Source: Eretmocerus hayati (lineage: Eukaryota > Arthropoda > Insecta > Hymenoptera > Aphelinidae). Taken from it: a stretch of 64,000 nt of DNA. A model generated the notes under the pieces. It had not been told where the DNA came from. It saw nothing but the letters and a program-made list of their open reading frames with translations, and searched no databases. A program made the translations under genes and the position numbers. The stretch spans positions 116,282,838 through 116,346,837 of the forward strand of contig CM056744.1 of NCBI GenBank assembly GCA_029851415.1. Direction: 5' to 3'. Shown piece after piece: positions 13,386-25,507 of the stretch; the stretch's first letter is position 1, and every line of letters starts with the position of its first letter.

Positions 13386-13758
13386 TCACCGCAGAGTCAA
13401 AGTCGCTTCGCTGACGTTATTGCTGACGTTGGCGTGACTCTCTTTATTAGTCCAATTAGCGAGACACCAGTGGTATAGCACCCCTTGAATATACACCGAC
13501 TTTTGACTCGCTTGACTGATGTACATATGTATGTGTAAAATGGAATAGTGTGTATGTGTGTGTGAGGTGTGCGTGCAAATGTAGAGCTTTTCGCTCGAAC
13601 GCTCAACTGAGGCGCGTTGTTTTCGCGAGTTGAACGGCAATTCGCGTAATTGACCTGGCAATTGTGTGTTGACTCGTATAGAATAACATGCACCATGGGA
13701 GGCTTGCTGATTCAAGTGAACGTGCACATGAATTTTCGGGAAAATGGATGAGAGATGT

Positions 13759-13804
<46 letters not shown>

Positions 13805-14587
13805 GTGTGTGATTATCCTCGGGGTTTTTTTTCGAGCGATTTGAGACTTTTCTTTATTCTCTAAGGGAGCTTTTTGTTGAGTTTTGGATAGTGATTCAGA
13901 AAATGAGATGTTCATAACCTTTACTGTATGGAGTTGGGTGAGACTTCATGAAGATTTATTCCGTGGAGGATGAGATTGGGATGCACTTTGAGGGAGTCGA
14001 TCAACTTTTTCATTAGATTTGAAGAAAATATTCTGAAACCGAAGGAATATATTAACATGAAATTTTGAAGGAGATGGAGTAGAATGGAATAGTACATTAC
14101 AATAGGTTGTAACAGTTGGATTTCATATCACAAGAATTGGGAATCCAGATTTTGAGGCCGAGTACCAAAAGTTACTTTCTGACACACTTCAGAGTAGGAA
14201 GTTTGTGTACGAGAAAATACTTCCTCGCACAGTAAACTCACAATGTTCATTATAATGGGGGAATTTTTCTTCATCTTCCTCTAATGATCGGTAATCGTTT
14301 TTTTTTCGGATACGTCAGAAAAATCTGGAAAAATTCTCAAGGGAGCCTATTGATACAAGATTTGTATAAAAGTAAAGGCCGAGGCCAAATACTTGATTGC
14401 AGTCGAGAAAAAATGAATTGAAACCAAAATATTTTGAAAATTTAAAAGATGCCTTATTTGTCGTATTTTCACCAGAAAAACATGCCGTGAATATCAAGAA
14501 TATGGTTGGTCGATGTTCCAAGCTTGTGGTAGTGAATGGGTTAAAATACATCTCGCTACCAAAAAGTAAGATATTTTTTTCACCCAA
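13386..14587. other. Gene-free stretch containing GT microsatellites
   Basis: Aside from the GT repeats (13535-13565 and 13755-13811) nothing is recognisable. Reading frames on the minus strand through the repeats give His-Thr peptides and are not genes. Confidence 0.4.
13755..13811. repeat. (GT)n microsatellite
   Basis: Nearly pure TG repeats with a few A interruptions; a shorter interrupted stretch lies at about 13535-13565. Confidence 0.95.
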
Positions 14588-15115
14588 AATAGTATATTAC
14601 GCAACAAGTGCGAGAAGGTCAATTTCCGGACAAGTTGCCAAACGAGTGCGAGAAGTTAATATTCACGCACACTTTGGAACTTCTCGAACAGCTCTCGCTT
14701 CGCGAGCGTGCGTGAATATGCACTTCTGGGTGTGCGAAAAGTTTCGAAGTGTGCGTGAATGTTACTTCTCGCGCGAGTTGGCAACGTGTGCGGAAACTTC
14801 TCGCACGTGTTGCGTATACTATTTTTTGCAACTGTGCGCGAAGTTGTAATTAAATGCACCACTGTCCGAGCAAGATTATCTTGGAAACGAGGTTTTCAAG
14901 AAAGGCCAAATTCAGAGGGATGACGTGACATAATATTTTGGAACTGTGCGTGAATGAAAATGCATTAGAGCGAGAAGTTACATTCACGCACACACCACCA
15001 GTGCGTAAATGTAAAACTGTGCGAGAAGTCATTCACGCATTACTTCTCGCACTGTAAATAATGAAGAGAAGTCTCATTTTTTTACAACATCGCGCACACA
15101 GTTGCAAAAAATGAT
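14588..15115. mobile_element. Cluster of foldbacks rich in GTGCGAGAAG / ATTCACGCACAC
   Basis: Two inverted repeats lie side by side. The first has arms of about 110 bp (14588-14700 and 14709-14823) and starts at ATAGTATATTACGCAACAAG. The second runs from TTTTTGCAACTGTGCGCG at about 14821 to its complement at about 15115. Motifs GTGCGAGAAG and TTCACGCACAC recur many times in both orientations. Related ends occur at about 39300-39620 and, as a single fragment, near 55210. No coding capacity. Confidence 0.65.
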
Positions 15116-15199
15116 TTTTTGCAATTTTCCGACGTTTGGATACTCACAAAATTAAACCAATAGCATTCGCAACTCATTCATGAGGTCCCCCGATTCTAA

Positions 15200-15510
15200 A
15201 CGATTATTCCTACCTTCGCCTGCGGCTCAGGCTGAAAACCAATCGCTCAGAAGCGAGCTATAACCTCATAAACTCGGTGCGAAGTCTACTACTCTGACCC
15301 GTTCCACAGGCGAAATCATCACAAGGATACAAAATAAATCTTTTTCTCGTGGTGCGAACTCTATTCTTTGATGAGCGGTGGGTAAAAGTCAATGAACTAT
15401 ACGCAAGGTGTAACTTTACACATGGTGTTTCAAAATAGTACATCTCTTACCAAGTTTTTGAGGTTGTAGCTCGCGCTTGGTTCGACCCGAGGCGCAGGTG
15501 AGAGTCGAAA
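15200..15510. mobile_element. Small inverted-repeat element
   Basis: GCGAGCTATAACCTCATAAA at about 15254 is mirrored by TTTTTGAGGTTGTAGCTCGC at about 15454. Outer parts (cgcctgcggctc against gaggcgcaggtg) also pair. Similar end sequence recurs at about 39543. Confidence 0.5.
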
Positions 15511-15720
15511 TAATCGATTGAAATCTTTCTTATGAGGGCGCAGAGGGCTTACATGCAATTTTATAGGCACTCAAATACTTCAAAATTGCGTAAAGTATAA
15601 TAGATTCATACAATCCCGAAGGATATTCCAAAAAACTAGCATCAATTCTCATATGATCGCGAAATCAATAAATTGACAATTAAAACTCACCTCGTCTGAA
15701 CTCTAATTGGTATTCATTAA

Positions 15721-16586
15721 CACGTTCACTGCGAAGGCGAAATCGCGATTCCGGTCTAGATTGCGAGAGAGTACAAATGTGCGTTTCAGCACTTTCGGAA
15801 GCCTTTTGGAAAATCATCGGTTTGGCATCTATATACAGTATTTCTATGAATTCGCGTGGGCCCAAAAGTTTTTCTCTGGTATTAAGAAAATTCATGAGGA
15901 TGACCAATGATATCAAAAAAATCATCCAATTCAATGTTATGAGTCTTCAAGAGAACTTGTACTCTAATAACTGTTCCACCCAGTTAATAACGTTTGATCA
16001 TGCTTTTAGCGTGCTTCAGCTTGAGTTTGATCTTGGTCTGCAGTTCATTGACGTTTTTCAAATCGTTTCAAGCATAAGAAGTGACAGATTCAACCCGATC
16101 ATCCTTTTCTATATCTCCAATGCCAAGAGTTTCACAGTACATGACAACACATGTACGACAGAGCAAAGGCTGTGCTTGAAAGAACCCACGTTTTTTGATT
16201 TAGCAGAAAGTTTCATCCGCGCGTAAATGGAAGATTAGTCGAGTGGGGTTCGATAATTCCTAACGTGTTTGGGCTCTATATGTAGATCTTTGAATAAGCT
16301 TTCAAATGAGCTAAGATACGTTGGAAATTGTCGAATTCAGAGTCAGTAGTCTGCTGATAATCGCTTGATTTTATTTAATTGATGAATAAATGGCGTTAAA
16401 AACGAAAACCCGGAAAAACTCAGCGAAATCGAGTCCAATGCCGAAACTGCTGTGCACACATGTTCATTATAACATAAACAACGAGAAACCACCACGACAT
16501 AAGCCATTGGATATGTCTCCACTGTTGGACGGCTGGGGCCCATCGCACACAGGGAAGGACGCGTGAGGCCCATCGCAGTGAACGTG
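15721..16586. mobile_element. Non-autonomous piggyBac-like element
   Basis: A 14-bp terminal inverted repeat, CACGTTCACTGCGA at 15721 and TCGCAGTGAACGTG ending at 16586, is preceded by TTAA (15717-15720) and followed by TTAG, a one-base decay of TTAA. TTAA target sites are the hallmark of the piggyBac superfamily. The plus-strand open frame of 149 codons inside (15777-16226) shows no transposase motif that I can recognise, so the element looks non-autonomous. Confidence 0.5.
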
Positions 16587-18456
16587 TTAGTCGCGGTCAG
16601 AAACATAGATTCTGAATCTCTGGGCTCATTGCACTTTCAGCAAAACTCTGAATCCTCCAAGAATTTGGTTAGCCTGAATCGCGAAACCTTTCAATGTTTG
16701 CTCCATCTGCATGATGCTACTCAAATTTTTTTATTAAATCAAACATTTCATTCGCGATATACTCTTGACCAACTATCAAGTTTTGTTGTATAAGAGCTTT
16801 TGTAGATTTAGATCAGTCGGAGACTTATCAGAGATGTATGATGATCCATAAGAGCTTTGTGATCACCTGACCATAGCAAGAAGTATCATCGAATAGACAA
16901 ATTAATGTCCGAGAATGCTGATTTTACCCATGAAAATATGAGACTCTCTGGAGTAACATGTTTCGAATAGTGGCATGAAAGAAAAATAAGAAAGTCAGAA
17001 ATCGTTTGGTGCTTTTGTCAAAACTAGATCGAGAGAACACCTGGTTCAATACGAGTCATCTATTCGATAGAATTCAAGTAAAATTTTGGGATTTCCCGCA
17101 ATGCTTGCAATCTTACATGATTCACAAGATCAGGATTACTCGATTATTCTTCAATTGTTGAATATACTGAGGAATTGGGCAATGGAAATGATACATAATA
17201 GACCGGAAATGGATTATGTTACGGTGTCAATCGATCGAAATGAGCGATTGTCACGCTATCCAACAATCGGCTAAAATAGGGAATAAGATCAGACTGAGAT
17301 TCTCCACGAAAAAAATGTACCTGACCTCATTTTCATGACATGATAATACCTATGCCATCTCATTTTTCGATTGGTAATAACTATCAATATCTTTTCATGT
17401 TCCGAGCGTCTGACTATACTCGTCTTTTTCTACTGGCCTCAACTCCTAGAAAAAACTACATTCGTGGGTGCAATGTGCATAACGTTATATCAAATTGCAG
17501 CTGTGGCAGACTCATTCCATTTCTGAGTTCTTCTGATTTTCAAACCAAAATTCACACACGATTGAATTTGAAGCTAAACCTAAATCTCCTGAATCAAAAT
17601 GGATGCAGAGAGAGCTTGGTTCATCTCATCTCAATCCAACTTTCGTAAATCCCAAATTCACCAACCACATCAAACTTATAGTAATGTCACGGAAGCCGGG
17701 TAAAATTTGTCACTGCACCGGATTATTATTCATAGTGCGACGGTCTGCGATGCATAATGAAATCAGCGTCTTGTTCTCGGAGTTCGAAAATCGAAGCGCA
17801 CCTCATGACGACCGTGAAAGCTCTGAACACGACACAATTTCTCTACCTTCGTCATTTAGAGGATATAATATATAGAAAAGCTCTGTGGATGTACGGTGCA
17901 TCAGACTCCGGAGGATGAGGTAGCTTCGTCAAGTTTCAAAATGAATTCACGAGGGATCTGCTGAAGCTGAATTAATTTATGCCCTCGAGGAATCGTCTAT
18001 AGGATGGCTGTGGCTCTCCGGAATAGCGCCGTTCTTCCTTTACTACTTAAGGTGGAGTATCTTTGGGCGTCTTTGATGCAAAACATCTTTGAGATGGTAT
18101 TCTGATTAGAAGGATTGAATTGTAAGTTTGATTACTGGGTTTCTTGTAACCATTCCGTATCAATAGTGATTCTGAAAATTTTCGGTTTTGTTGTTTCCGG
18201 AAGGCCAAATTCCTTTAATATTTTTCATCTGATTATCATTTCGGAAGCTATCATTTTCATGAATTTTTCTGATCTTTGACCTTGGATTGACTCGCCTGCT
18301 GAACTTACTGAGGTAATATTGTTGATACTAGGTTCCGTAACCCAGGTAAATCGGACAGGTTGGGTGATCCGGGAAACTTTTTGGTAATAAGATTTGTTAC
18401 GTGGGTGATCGAGGATAAGTGAAAGACTCGGGGATAGATGGAATGATATATATATA
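16587..18456. other. Gene-free stretch
   Basis: Short reading frames only (102 codons at most, 17340-17648), none with recognisable similarity or convincing splice context. Confidence 0.4.
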
Positions 18457-19377
18457 CTACCGGTCAAAAGTTTAAGCTCACCCAAAATTTTTTTTTTCAA
18501 CTTTGTGAGTTGAATTACTCGGCTGAATTTGGCCGTAGAGGACTTTTCCGGAGCTCATTTTGAAGGTTTTTTCACGTACTTTAAGATGGCCTTATTCATT
18601 TTTATCCGTACGGATCGGGATCTTTCCAATTTGAGCTTGAAAAAATGTCAATTTCAACGATTTTTGAGAGAATCTTTTGGCTCCTGCCAATTTGAGCCAC
18701 ATGAATATTTCAATATGGGAATTGTGGGATACAAAAGTACCAGTCTAGAGCTTCAAAATCCGTTTTTGAACGCCCCTCTACGCCACTTCCAGTCCGAGCT
18801 ATGACACTTTCTCTGAGGGAAGATTTTTTGCGAAAACTAGCACCTGGATTCAAAAATGACGAGAAAATTAACTTTTTGGGGCATATTTCAAAGGTTTCTC
18901 ATTTCCTCAATCAAGATATAGATAAAAGATGACAAAAATTATGATTATACTTCATAAAAATGCGTCTTTGTATCTTTCTCGAATTGGAGTGCTAGTTTTT
19001 GCGAAAAATCTTCTCTCAGAGAAAGTGTCATAGCTCGGATTAAAAGTGGCGTAGAGGGACGTTCAAGAACGGATTTTGAAGCTCTAGACTGGTACTTTTG
19101 TATCCCACAATTCCCATATTGAAATATTCATGTGGCTCAAATTGGCAGGAGCCAAAAGATTCTCTCAAAAATCGTTGAAATTGACATTTTTTCAAGCTCA
19201 AATTGGAAAGATCCCGATCCGTACGGATAAAAATGAATAAGGCCATCTTAAAGTACGCAAAAAAACCTTCAAAATGAGCTCCGGAAAAGTCCTCTACGGT
19301 CAAATAGAGCCGAGTAATTCAACTCACAAAGTTGAAAAAAAAATTTTTGGGTGAGCTTAAACTTTTGACCGGTACTG
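18457..19377. mobile_element. Foldback element with Tc1/mariner-type ends
   Basis: The right end reads GACCGGTACTG followed by TA; the left end is CTACCGGTCAAAAGTTTAAG preceded by TA. A CAGTACCGGTCAAAAGTTT-like terminus with a TA target is typical of Tc1/mariner derivatives (known family feature). Arms of about 400 bp are nearly complementary and meet near 18930. Each arm carries the same open frame of about 90 codons in opposite orientation; it has no transposase motif and I do not call it a gene. Confidence 0.65.
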
Positions 19378-19844
19378 TATATATTGAATGAATGTAGAAA
19401 TGATATATAAAGTGGTGTGTAATGAGAGTGAGTGGAATGAGCGGTCTGGCGCGGCGCGCACGGATCGCGGCTTATATGCCCGCGATCCGCGATGTGTCGG
19501 CCAGGCCGAAAAGTGCAAAGTTCGGCAAAACGTGATCGCGCGATGCATATCTCGCGGATTGCATCGCTCGATCTATTTTGCCGAACCCACGACGGTGCGA
19601 TTGCCCAAGTGCGGCAATCGCCTACCTCGTCACAGATTTTCTAGTCAAAATCTTTGACTTGTGCATCGCACAGAGCTTTCAAAAAGCTCATTTTGAGGTT
19701 CCACGTTCCTAATACATTTCTAAACACAATACTAAACCCATGCAGTCTGTTGGGACTAATTTTTTGAAGATTTGGGTCGCAGAAGAATCTTGCTGAAAAA
19801 AAAACTTCGGTTTGAGTCTTACGTCTAGCTCCGCTTGTAGGCCC
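19378..19844. other. Gene-free CpG-rich island
   Basis: Positions 19430-19640 are unusually rich in CpG and in CGCG/GATCGCG words, with a TATA-like cttatatgcc at about 19470. An 89-codon open frame runs through it without recognisable similarity. It may be a promoter or enhancer island, but no exon is linked to it. Confidence 0.25.
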
Positions 19845-19846
19845 TA

Positions 19847-20336
19847 CCCATGTAAAACATACGATTCCATGAACATATATGATCATGGAATCCGAGGATT
19901 CCATGGTCATATATGATCATACGTAGAACCGCTTTAAACATTTTATTTTTATTCCAGAAAGTTCTGATATATTGATTCAAACCTATTCTAACATCAATAC
20001 GTCACGATACTGATCATATACTACATAAAAAAATCTTTCCAGGAGTCGGTCTCAAGTTCCCAAAAACTGACATTTTTTTCGAAAAATTTTATTCAATGTG
20101 GATGTTTTCTGTTCAGTGCTCCAAATGTTCAAAATCTGAGAATGACTTCGAAAAAAAAATTCTGAGTAATATTCGATCATCATCGTGAAGTATTGATGTT
20201 GAAAATTAATATATCCCACCTTCCCGGAATGGAAATGACAAATTTTGAAACCGATTTTATTCATGATCATATATGACCATGGAATCCACGGATTCCATGA
20301 TCATATATGTTCATGGAATCTTATGTTTTACATGGG
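19847..20336. mobile_element. TA-flanked MITE of 490 bp
   Basis: The termini CCCATGTAAAACATA and its complement TATGTTTTACATGGG are flanked by TA on both sides (19845-19846 and 20337-20338). Arms of about 75 bp are themselves palindromic: CATATATGATCATGGAATCC is followed at once by its near complement. The interior is non-coding. Confidence 0.7.
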
Positions 20337-20474
20337 TACCCACACGGAACTCATGTACGTCTGGTCGAGATATCCTCAACCAGCGCGCCAGTATACTGAT
20401 AATTACCGATTTTTACCTTTCTGAGGAGGACCTACAGTTTTAGGGGAAATTCGAAAAAAGCATGAGAAAAATCT

Positions 20475-20550
20475 CAGCGGTTCTCAGCCGGAATTCGAGC
20501 ATAGGACTCCCGCGTGGGAGTTCGATACCTTATCCACTGACGAGGGGGGA
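20475..20550 (-). pseudogene. tRNA-like relic
   Basis: Read on the minus strand, a box-A-like GTCAGTGGATAAGG is followed by an anticodon-arm-like hairpin (ACTCC ... GGAGT) and a box-B-like GCTCGAATTCC at roughly tRNA spacing. The acceptor pairing is imperfect (about 5 of 7) and the anticodon loop has six bases, so this is a degenerate tRNA or tRNA-derived repeat, not a working gene. It abuts the left end of the MITE at 20542. Confidence 0.4.
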
Positions 20551-20866
20551 CCACGGGGTCCGAGTCAATAATCACCCCAAGATTTTTTCACAGTTTTGTA
20601 CTACCGGAAAGATAAAGAATCCAGAGTAACTCCGTCAAAAGGGTCTCCTGTTCGAAGATACAGCCTATGACATTAGCATTGCTCATATAAGGCCATGTTG
20701 AAAAGTAGTATATATAGATGTACTGGTAATGCTAACGTCTTTACTTGTAGCTCTGGACAGGAGGCCCATTTGACGGAGTTACTCTAGATTCTTCATGTTC
20801 TAGGTAGTAGCAAACTGTGAAAAAATTTTGAGGATGATTGGCGACCCGGACCCGGTGGTCCCCTCT
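20542..20866. mobile_element. Short foldback of the CCCATGGG-core family
   Basis: GGGGGACCACGGGGTCCG at the left mirrors CGGACCCGGTGGTCCCC at the right. Inner arms (AGAGTAACTCCGTCAAA against TTTGACGGAGTTACTCT) lead to a core (ggccatgttgaaaagta...tagatgtact) shared with the elements at 3872, 31218 and 56954. Confidence 0.7.
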
Positions 20867-20881
20867 TGTGAGTCACGGTGG

Positions 20882-23246
20882 CTTAGAATTTTGCTAAAAG
20901 TCGACCCTCCAAAACTTTTACCTGGTTCCCCGCGTAAAAAAGTCCTTTAAATCCAGATCCTTCTTTCCGCTGCCATTTGTGATGCCAACATCGAAATCCA
21001 GTTGAAAGCGAGGTCTCGAAGATCGGTATCTGACCGACAGAAGTTACAAGTTTGAGATAGTGTGAGCTTGAGGTTTCACCAGTACCATGTAGACCACCCA
21101 AAGCAGCTATATCATGAGGTATTATTGATTCGATTAGTGAATGCACGAATTTTAGTCGCAATGATTACTGGCATCTCTGATTTTTTTTTTTTTTTTTCAA
21201 TCTGTAGAGAGTTGAACCAGCTGCAATGTGGTCGAGGCATGGGCGATATGATGTGTAATCCAGAATCACTGCACGCAGGGTGGTGAAAGGGGGTGCTTAA
21301 ATTTTCACTATTTTGTTGTTATAATTTTTTGCCATGGCCAAAAATTGTTCCATTTTATGTTTTGGTATTCTGTATGGTATCCTACACCAGAAAGAAAAAG
21401 GAAACATCTACTTTTGTTTTTTTCAAAAACCGGTACCTTATAATTCTCTACTTACTGGCCTAAATCCTCAATTTCGCCTAGACACGACCACCCCCTTGGC
21501 TGCTTCCATCCAACTCTCCAGTGGCCAAGGGACGTGATTGCGGCCATAAGACCACCGAGTCTTCGAGAGCCTTATATATCATATCATATATCAATGAGGA
21601 AAATTGGTCACAAATCCACACTAGTCTTTCAACTAACGCCAATTCTATGCATCTCGAGTAACTTCTTGGACACACTTCTTTGCAGCTTAAAAATGGAATT
21701 ACTATTTGCAAGACGTACGTGGGTTAACTCAACCGTGACAAAGTCGTTGAGATGGAAGTCATTTCCAAAAAAATCTGCAGAAATGTCTGCAGCTAGTTAC
21801 AAACGGAAGAATATCTTAGCGATGAGCTTACAGATTCAACGAAGTTCTTATAGGTGGACTGTGCAGAGTAGTATCAAATTGAAGGGGTGGATCAGGAACA
21901 TTGTGGTCAACCTCTGATGCTGACAAATAATGAGGAACTGCAAAGCCATTCAGTTTGTGAAAATTTTGTCTCCTTTTTGTGATTAAACCGATCAAAACAA
22001 AAATTATCCAACAATGTGGGACTATCCGACGGAAAAAAAACGTAACATAGCACTAACACAGCTATAAACTAGAAAATTTCGATCGACATCTCTATCTCCT
22101 AGATGGTGCCCAATTTTCTTTACTGAAGAGGTATATTATGGGCCACCCTATTTTTCGAATTAGCTGAAGATCATTAACTCTGATCTCAATTTTGAGCTGA
22201 GCATTCGAGTTCTGTAATCAGAACTCAAATTTTCCCCTTTTGAACGTCTTTTTCTCCCATCCTAAGTGGTCAAAGCTATGGCTGATAGAAAATCAAATCT
22301 GGATTCGAATTACCAGAGCTTACAGTACGCAACAATGATCATCACAAAAAATTGCTCCATGAAGAAACTGTCGTGATGTAACCATTCATTCCGAATATTG
22401 ATTTTGAACTTAATCTGCGAATGTCGACGAACACCAATTAGGAATAGAAGACTTTGGGATCAGGTAGAAAATTTCTATTCAATAATCATTGCTCCTTTCA
22501 CTTTGGAAATACGTCATGCCATTCATTGATCATTTGAATCCTAGGAAATTCTACTATCGGTACATTCACACACATGAATACATTACTATGAATTAAGCAG
22601 CGGAAATCATCAATCATACAACTATTCCTGATAAAAAGTCTCACAAATTTTCGTAGGATATTAAAAGCTCATCAGCTTGTTTGATTCAAACACCTGAGTT
22701 CAGTGATGCGAATAAGAGATCGATGTAGGATATACATCAATGAGATGGAGAAAGTGAGTAATCGAAAGTGATACAACTTTTTCGAAGTAACGTATAGTTT
22801 GCAAAATAAATTTTCTACTCTGAGAGGATATAGAATCCGAATGCAAAGCAGTTTCAGTCTGTTAAGAATTGATTTACGGGAAGGTTGGATTGATTTGGAT
22901 TCTCAGTTTCTTCAAAAATAGAGAACAATTGAGCATAACAAGTTTATAACACATCTTTGATATTCGAGTTACACGATTCGTATTGAAATGTGGAAAAACC
23001 ATACTTTCCTATGCGACTCATATTCCATCGGGCGTGAAGATTACTAGATTGATTTATAAATTTTTTGTTGCTAGACCCAGAGGAAAGATTATCTAATTCA
23101 TGAATGGATATTCATTCTCTTTCTTCCAACTAAAAATCGAAATCACATGTGTCTCTCAATTGCTCTATTTAGAGACACTGCAAATACTGTCTCGTGGGGT
23201 AGGGAGTGCAAGTGTCTTCCTACGTGAATAGATCAGGATTCAAGAG
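20882..23246. other. Gene-free stretch upstream of protease A
   Basis: A T-run lies at 21180-21197. Reading frames up to 127 codons (21534-21917) show no recognisable domain. The last few hundred bases are AT-rich and lead into the protease A promoter. Confidence 0.35.
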
Positions 23247-23253
23247 TATAAAA
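23247..23253 (+). promoter_or_regulatory. TATA box of protease A
   Basis: TATAAAA lies 69 bases before the start codon at 23316, which leaves room for a 5' leader of about 40 bases. Confidence 0.55.
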
Positions 23254-23315
23254 TTGGAAATTAGAACGAAGCAGCTCGTAATTCGGAGCTATCAATTTTC
23301 AATTAAACGATAAAA

Positions 23316-23382
23316 ATGACTCACTTGGTGGGAGTTGCTGGGGTCATTTTGATATTCACTTCCCACGTTTCTGCTGAGTCTG
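23316..23382 (+). CDS. Protease A exon 1 (signal peptide)
   Basis: Encodes MTHLVGVAGVILIF and on to VSA|ESG: one basic residue, a hydrophobic core and a small-residue cleavage site. It ends after the first base of a Gly codon at a GTGAGT donor. Confidence 0.85.
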
Positions 23383-25507
23383 GTGAGTCTTTTGAGCATT
23401 CGAAGACAAGTTTTGATTATGTGATAGAAGTAACGAGATTCACTATTGCATGGAAAATTCTTGCTGATGAGCCTGCTCTCTTCAAATATCAGTTGTAAAA
23501 TTAGAGTTAAAATTTGTAATATTCCAAACCGATACCCTATCAATCCGTACATATCAGACATCTGCGAAAGGACATTCTGTAGTTTATTGAGTAGTCAGTG
23601 TTCCCTTGGCAGATCAATTTCGCCGAAACAAAATTGTGCTAATAGTTGAGCTGATTTGAACAATTTGAATCTATAGAATGAGAGGTACACAACTGATGGT
23701 CGTAGGAGGAAGGTACCTGCATCACTCCTAAATCTCTAGAATGTTGAAGACTTTTCAGTAATACGAAATGCCAGAAAAACAAATTCTCATCTGGACGTCA
23801 CGCTTCCTTTACCATGAAATTTCAAAAAAACTCCAAAATGTAATGAGAAAACACAATACCTATCATTGCAGGATTCCAAGAATGTCTCAGTCCTTCAAAA
23901 GATGCCGGATTATGTATGCCACAAGAAAATTGCTCCAATGCAACATCTTCCATTCGAACAACTCCTCTTCCAAAGCAGAGTAGATCTCAAAGCCCTCAAC
24001 GCGAACATCAGTCTTCTCAAAGATCCCGGTCTAATTCTTCAGAATGCGTATCTCCTAAAATATGTTGCCCGTATCACAATATCAACTACGACATTTTGGA
24101 GGAACCAAAAATTCGGATAATAGAAGGGCCAATCCAAAATCTTGATGAGAATAAGTGCGAGGGTCAGCCTGAGTCAGATTACTCAGAAGAAGATAGTTGT
24201 TTGCATGATCATTCGATTGAGGACTTGACCGAGGATGGTGGTACTTCTACAGATGAGCCATCGGAGGAAAATGACGGAGTTTCACTTCGTTTCGGCTCCT
24301 TTGCTCTGGCTGGTAGAAATTCAAAATACTCCTCTACTTCACCGCCTGCAACGGAAATTACGTTGAAAAAGTCAAAAATATCCTCCAGAAACTCTGATTC
24401 CGATATTTTGGCAGATATACTGCCAACTTTTTGTAAAAATGGACCAGGGCCAGTTAAATCAATATGGGGTGGTAACAAGACATATCGCCATCAATCTCCA
24501 TGGATGGCAGCTCTATTGTACAAAACTCGTGAGTATCGTTCTAAATTCTCATGGTTAATCTTCGTCACGTACATACCTTTGACCTCGCATTTCAGTATCG
24601 AAACAGAATTTCAAGTTTTCACTTCTTTCCCATTGAAATTGCATCATGCGTCTCATTCTTCTTTGACGACGCGATCACTAGTCCAAATTTTATGCCACTG
24701 GATAAACAAGTATTTCCAAAATTCATCCTACTCAAATGTCATCCTCATGAAGATTTTACTCTGATAATTCCAGCGCGGGGAATTGTATCCATATGCAGTG
24801 GATCTTTAATATCAAGAAAACACATTCTGACAGCAGCACACTGCATCAAAAACAAGCGTCTCGATGTGTCTGATATCTACCTCAAAGCAGTACGATTGGG
24901 TATATGGGATCCGAGATTCGATCCACCTTGTTCCGGACCAACTGATGCAAATTCTAAAAATTCATCTCAGGCATGTGATCCCAAGTACATCGATGTGCCA
25001 ATCGCAAGGATAGCTGCTCACGAATTTTATAACAAAAATTCACCGAATCATCATAACGATATTGCTCTTCTCCAACTGCGTCGAGAAGTTGACTATACAC
25101 CCCGAGTTTGGCCACTTTGTTTACCAAATAATGAAAAAATTTCGCATACACTAACGGTCGCAGGATGGGGCAAGACCGAGAGGGCAAATAATTCCGCAAT
25201 CTTGCTCAAGGTGACACTTCCACTTTATGATTGGAATCAATGTAAAGAAAAGTACAGAGCAGCTGGGAAAAGTTTACATTCTGGACAGTTTTGCGCTGGT
25301 GGAGAAGCTGGAAAAGATGCTTGTGAGGGTGATTCTGGTGGTGCACTCACTCAACTTGATCAATTTAGCACGCATCAGAATCAAATTGTTGGTATTGTGT
25401 CGTTTGGTTTTCTCTGTGGAGTGGGTTGGCCCGGAGTCTTTACCAATGTCTACGAATATTTACCCTGGATAAGGGAGCAGCTTATCCGGCTCACTCTTCG
25501 ACCATAG
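23316..25507 (+). CDS. Protease A: secreted CLIP-domain serine protease zymogen
   Basis: Three exons (23316-23382, 23872-24528, 24774-25507) joined by two phase-1 introns give 485 aa. Residues 1-20 form a signal peptide; the CLIP domain spans C27-C88 with six cysteines; an acidic, Ser-rich linker leads to C210 and the mature N-terminus near I220. The catalytic triad is His264, Asp337, Ser429, and Asp423 in the S1 pocket predicts trypsin-like cleavage. The Cys-rich insert after the catalytic His and the C-terminal region resemble easter / prophenoloxidase-activating proteases, so a role in an extracellular activation cascade is likely (inference). Odd points: the residue before IWGG is Ser219, with Lys218 one before; the usual CGGS is CSGS; and GDSGGP is GDSGGA. 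First of five tandem paralogues. Confidence 0.9.
23872..24528 (+). CDS. Protease A exon 2 (CLIP domain, linker, activation site)
   Basis: Acceptor TTGCAG at 23866-23871. Six CLIP cysteines at residues 27, 37, 43, 81, 87, 88, with an unusually long C3-C4 loop of 37 Ser/Arg/Gln-rich residues. The linker is acidic around residues 110-160. It ends in the shared PWMAALLY motif and a GTGAGT donor in phase 1. Confidence 0.9.
24529..24773 (+). other. Protease A intron 2
   Basis: 245 bases from GTGAGT to TTCCAG. The reading frame happens to stay open through much of it, which makes unspliced open frames overlap both exons. Confidence 0.85.
24774..25507 (+). CDS. Protease A exon 3 (catalytic domain)
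   Basis: Starts after ATTCCAG. Carries LTAAHC, NDIALLQL and GDSGG. The frame ends at TAG, and the base after it is the first base of the 538-bp direct repeat that surrounds the LINE. Confidence 0.93.

Noticed and set aside
13386..13915. Minus-strand His/Thr-rich peptides
   Set aside because: Products of the GT microsatellites.
15691..15934. Minus-strand frame with a hydrophobic N-terminus and a good GTGAGT donor, looking like a small secreted protein exon
   Set aside because: The frame crosses the left end and TTAA target of the piggyBac-like element at 15721, so part of it is transposon end and part is flank. No downstream exon could be found.
18529..19303. Two similar 87-91 codon frames on opposite strands, suggesting a duplicated gene
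   Set aside because: They are the two arms of one palindromic element. Similarity follows from the inverted repeat; no protein motif is present.
24551..24773. Continuous open frame leading into protease A exon 3, suggesting an unspliced start
   Set aside because: A CAG acceptor at 24771-24773 joins in the correct phase to the CLIP exon, matching the four paralogues; the upstream peptide has no protease features.
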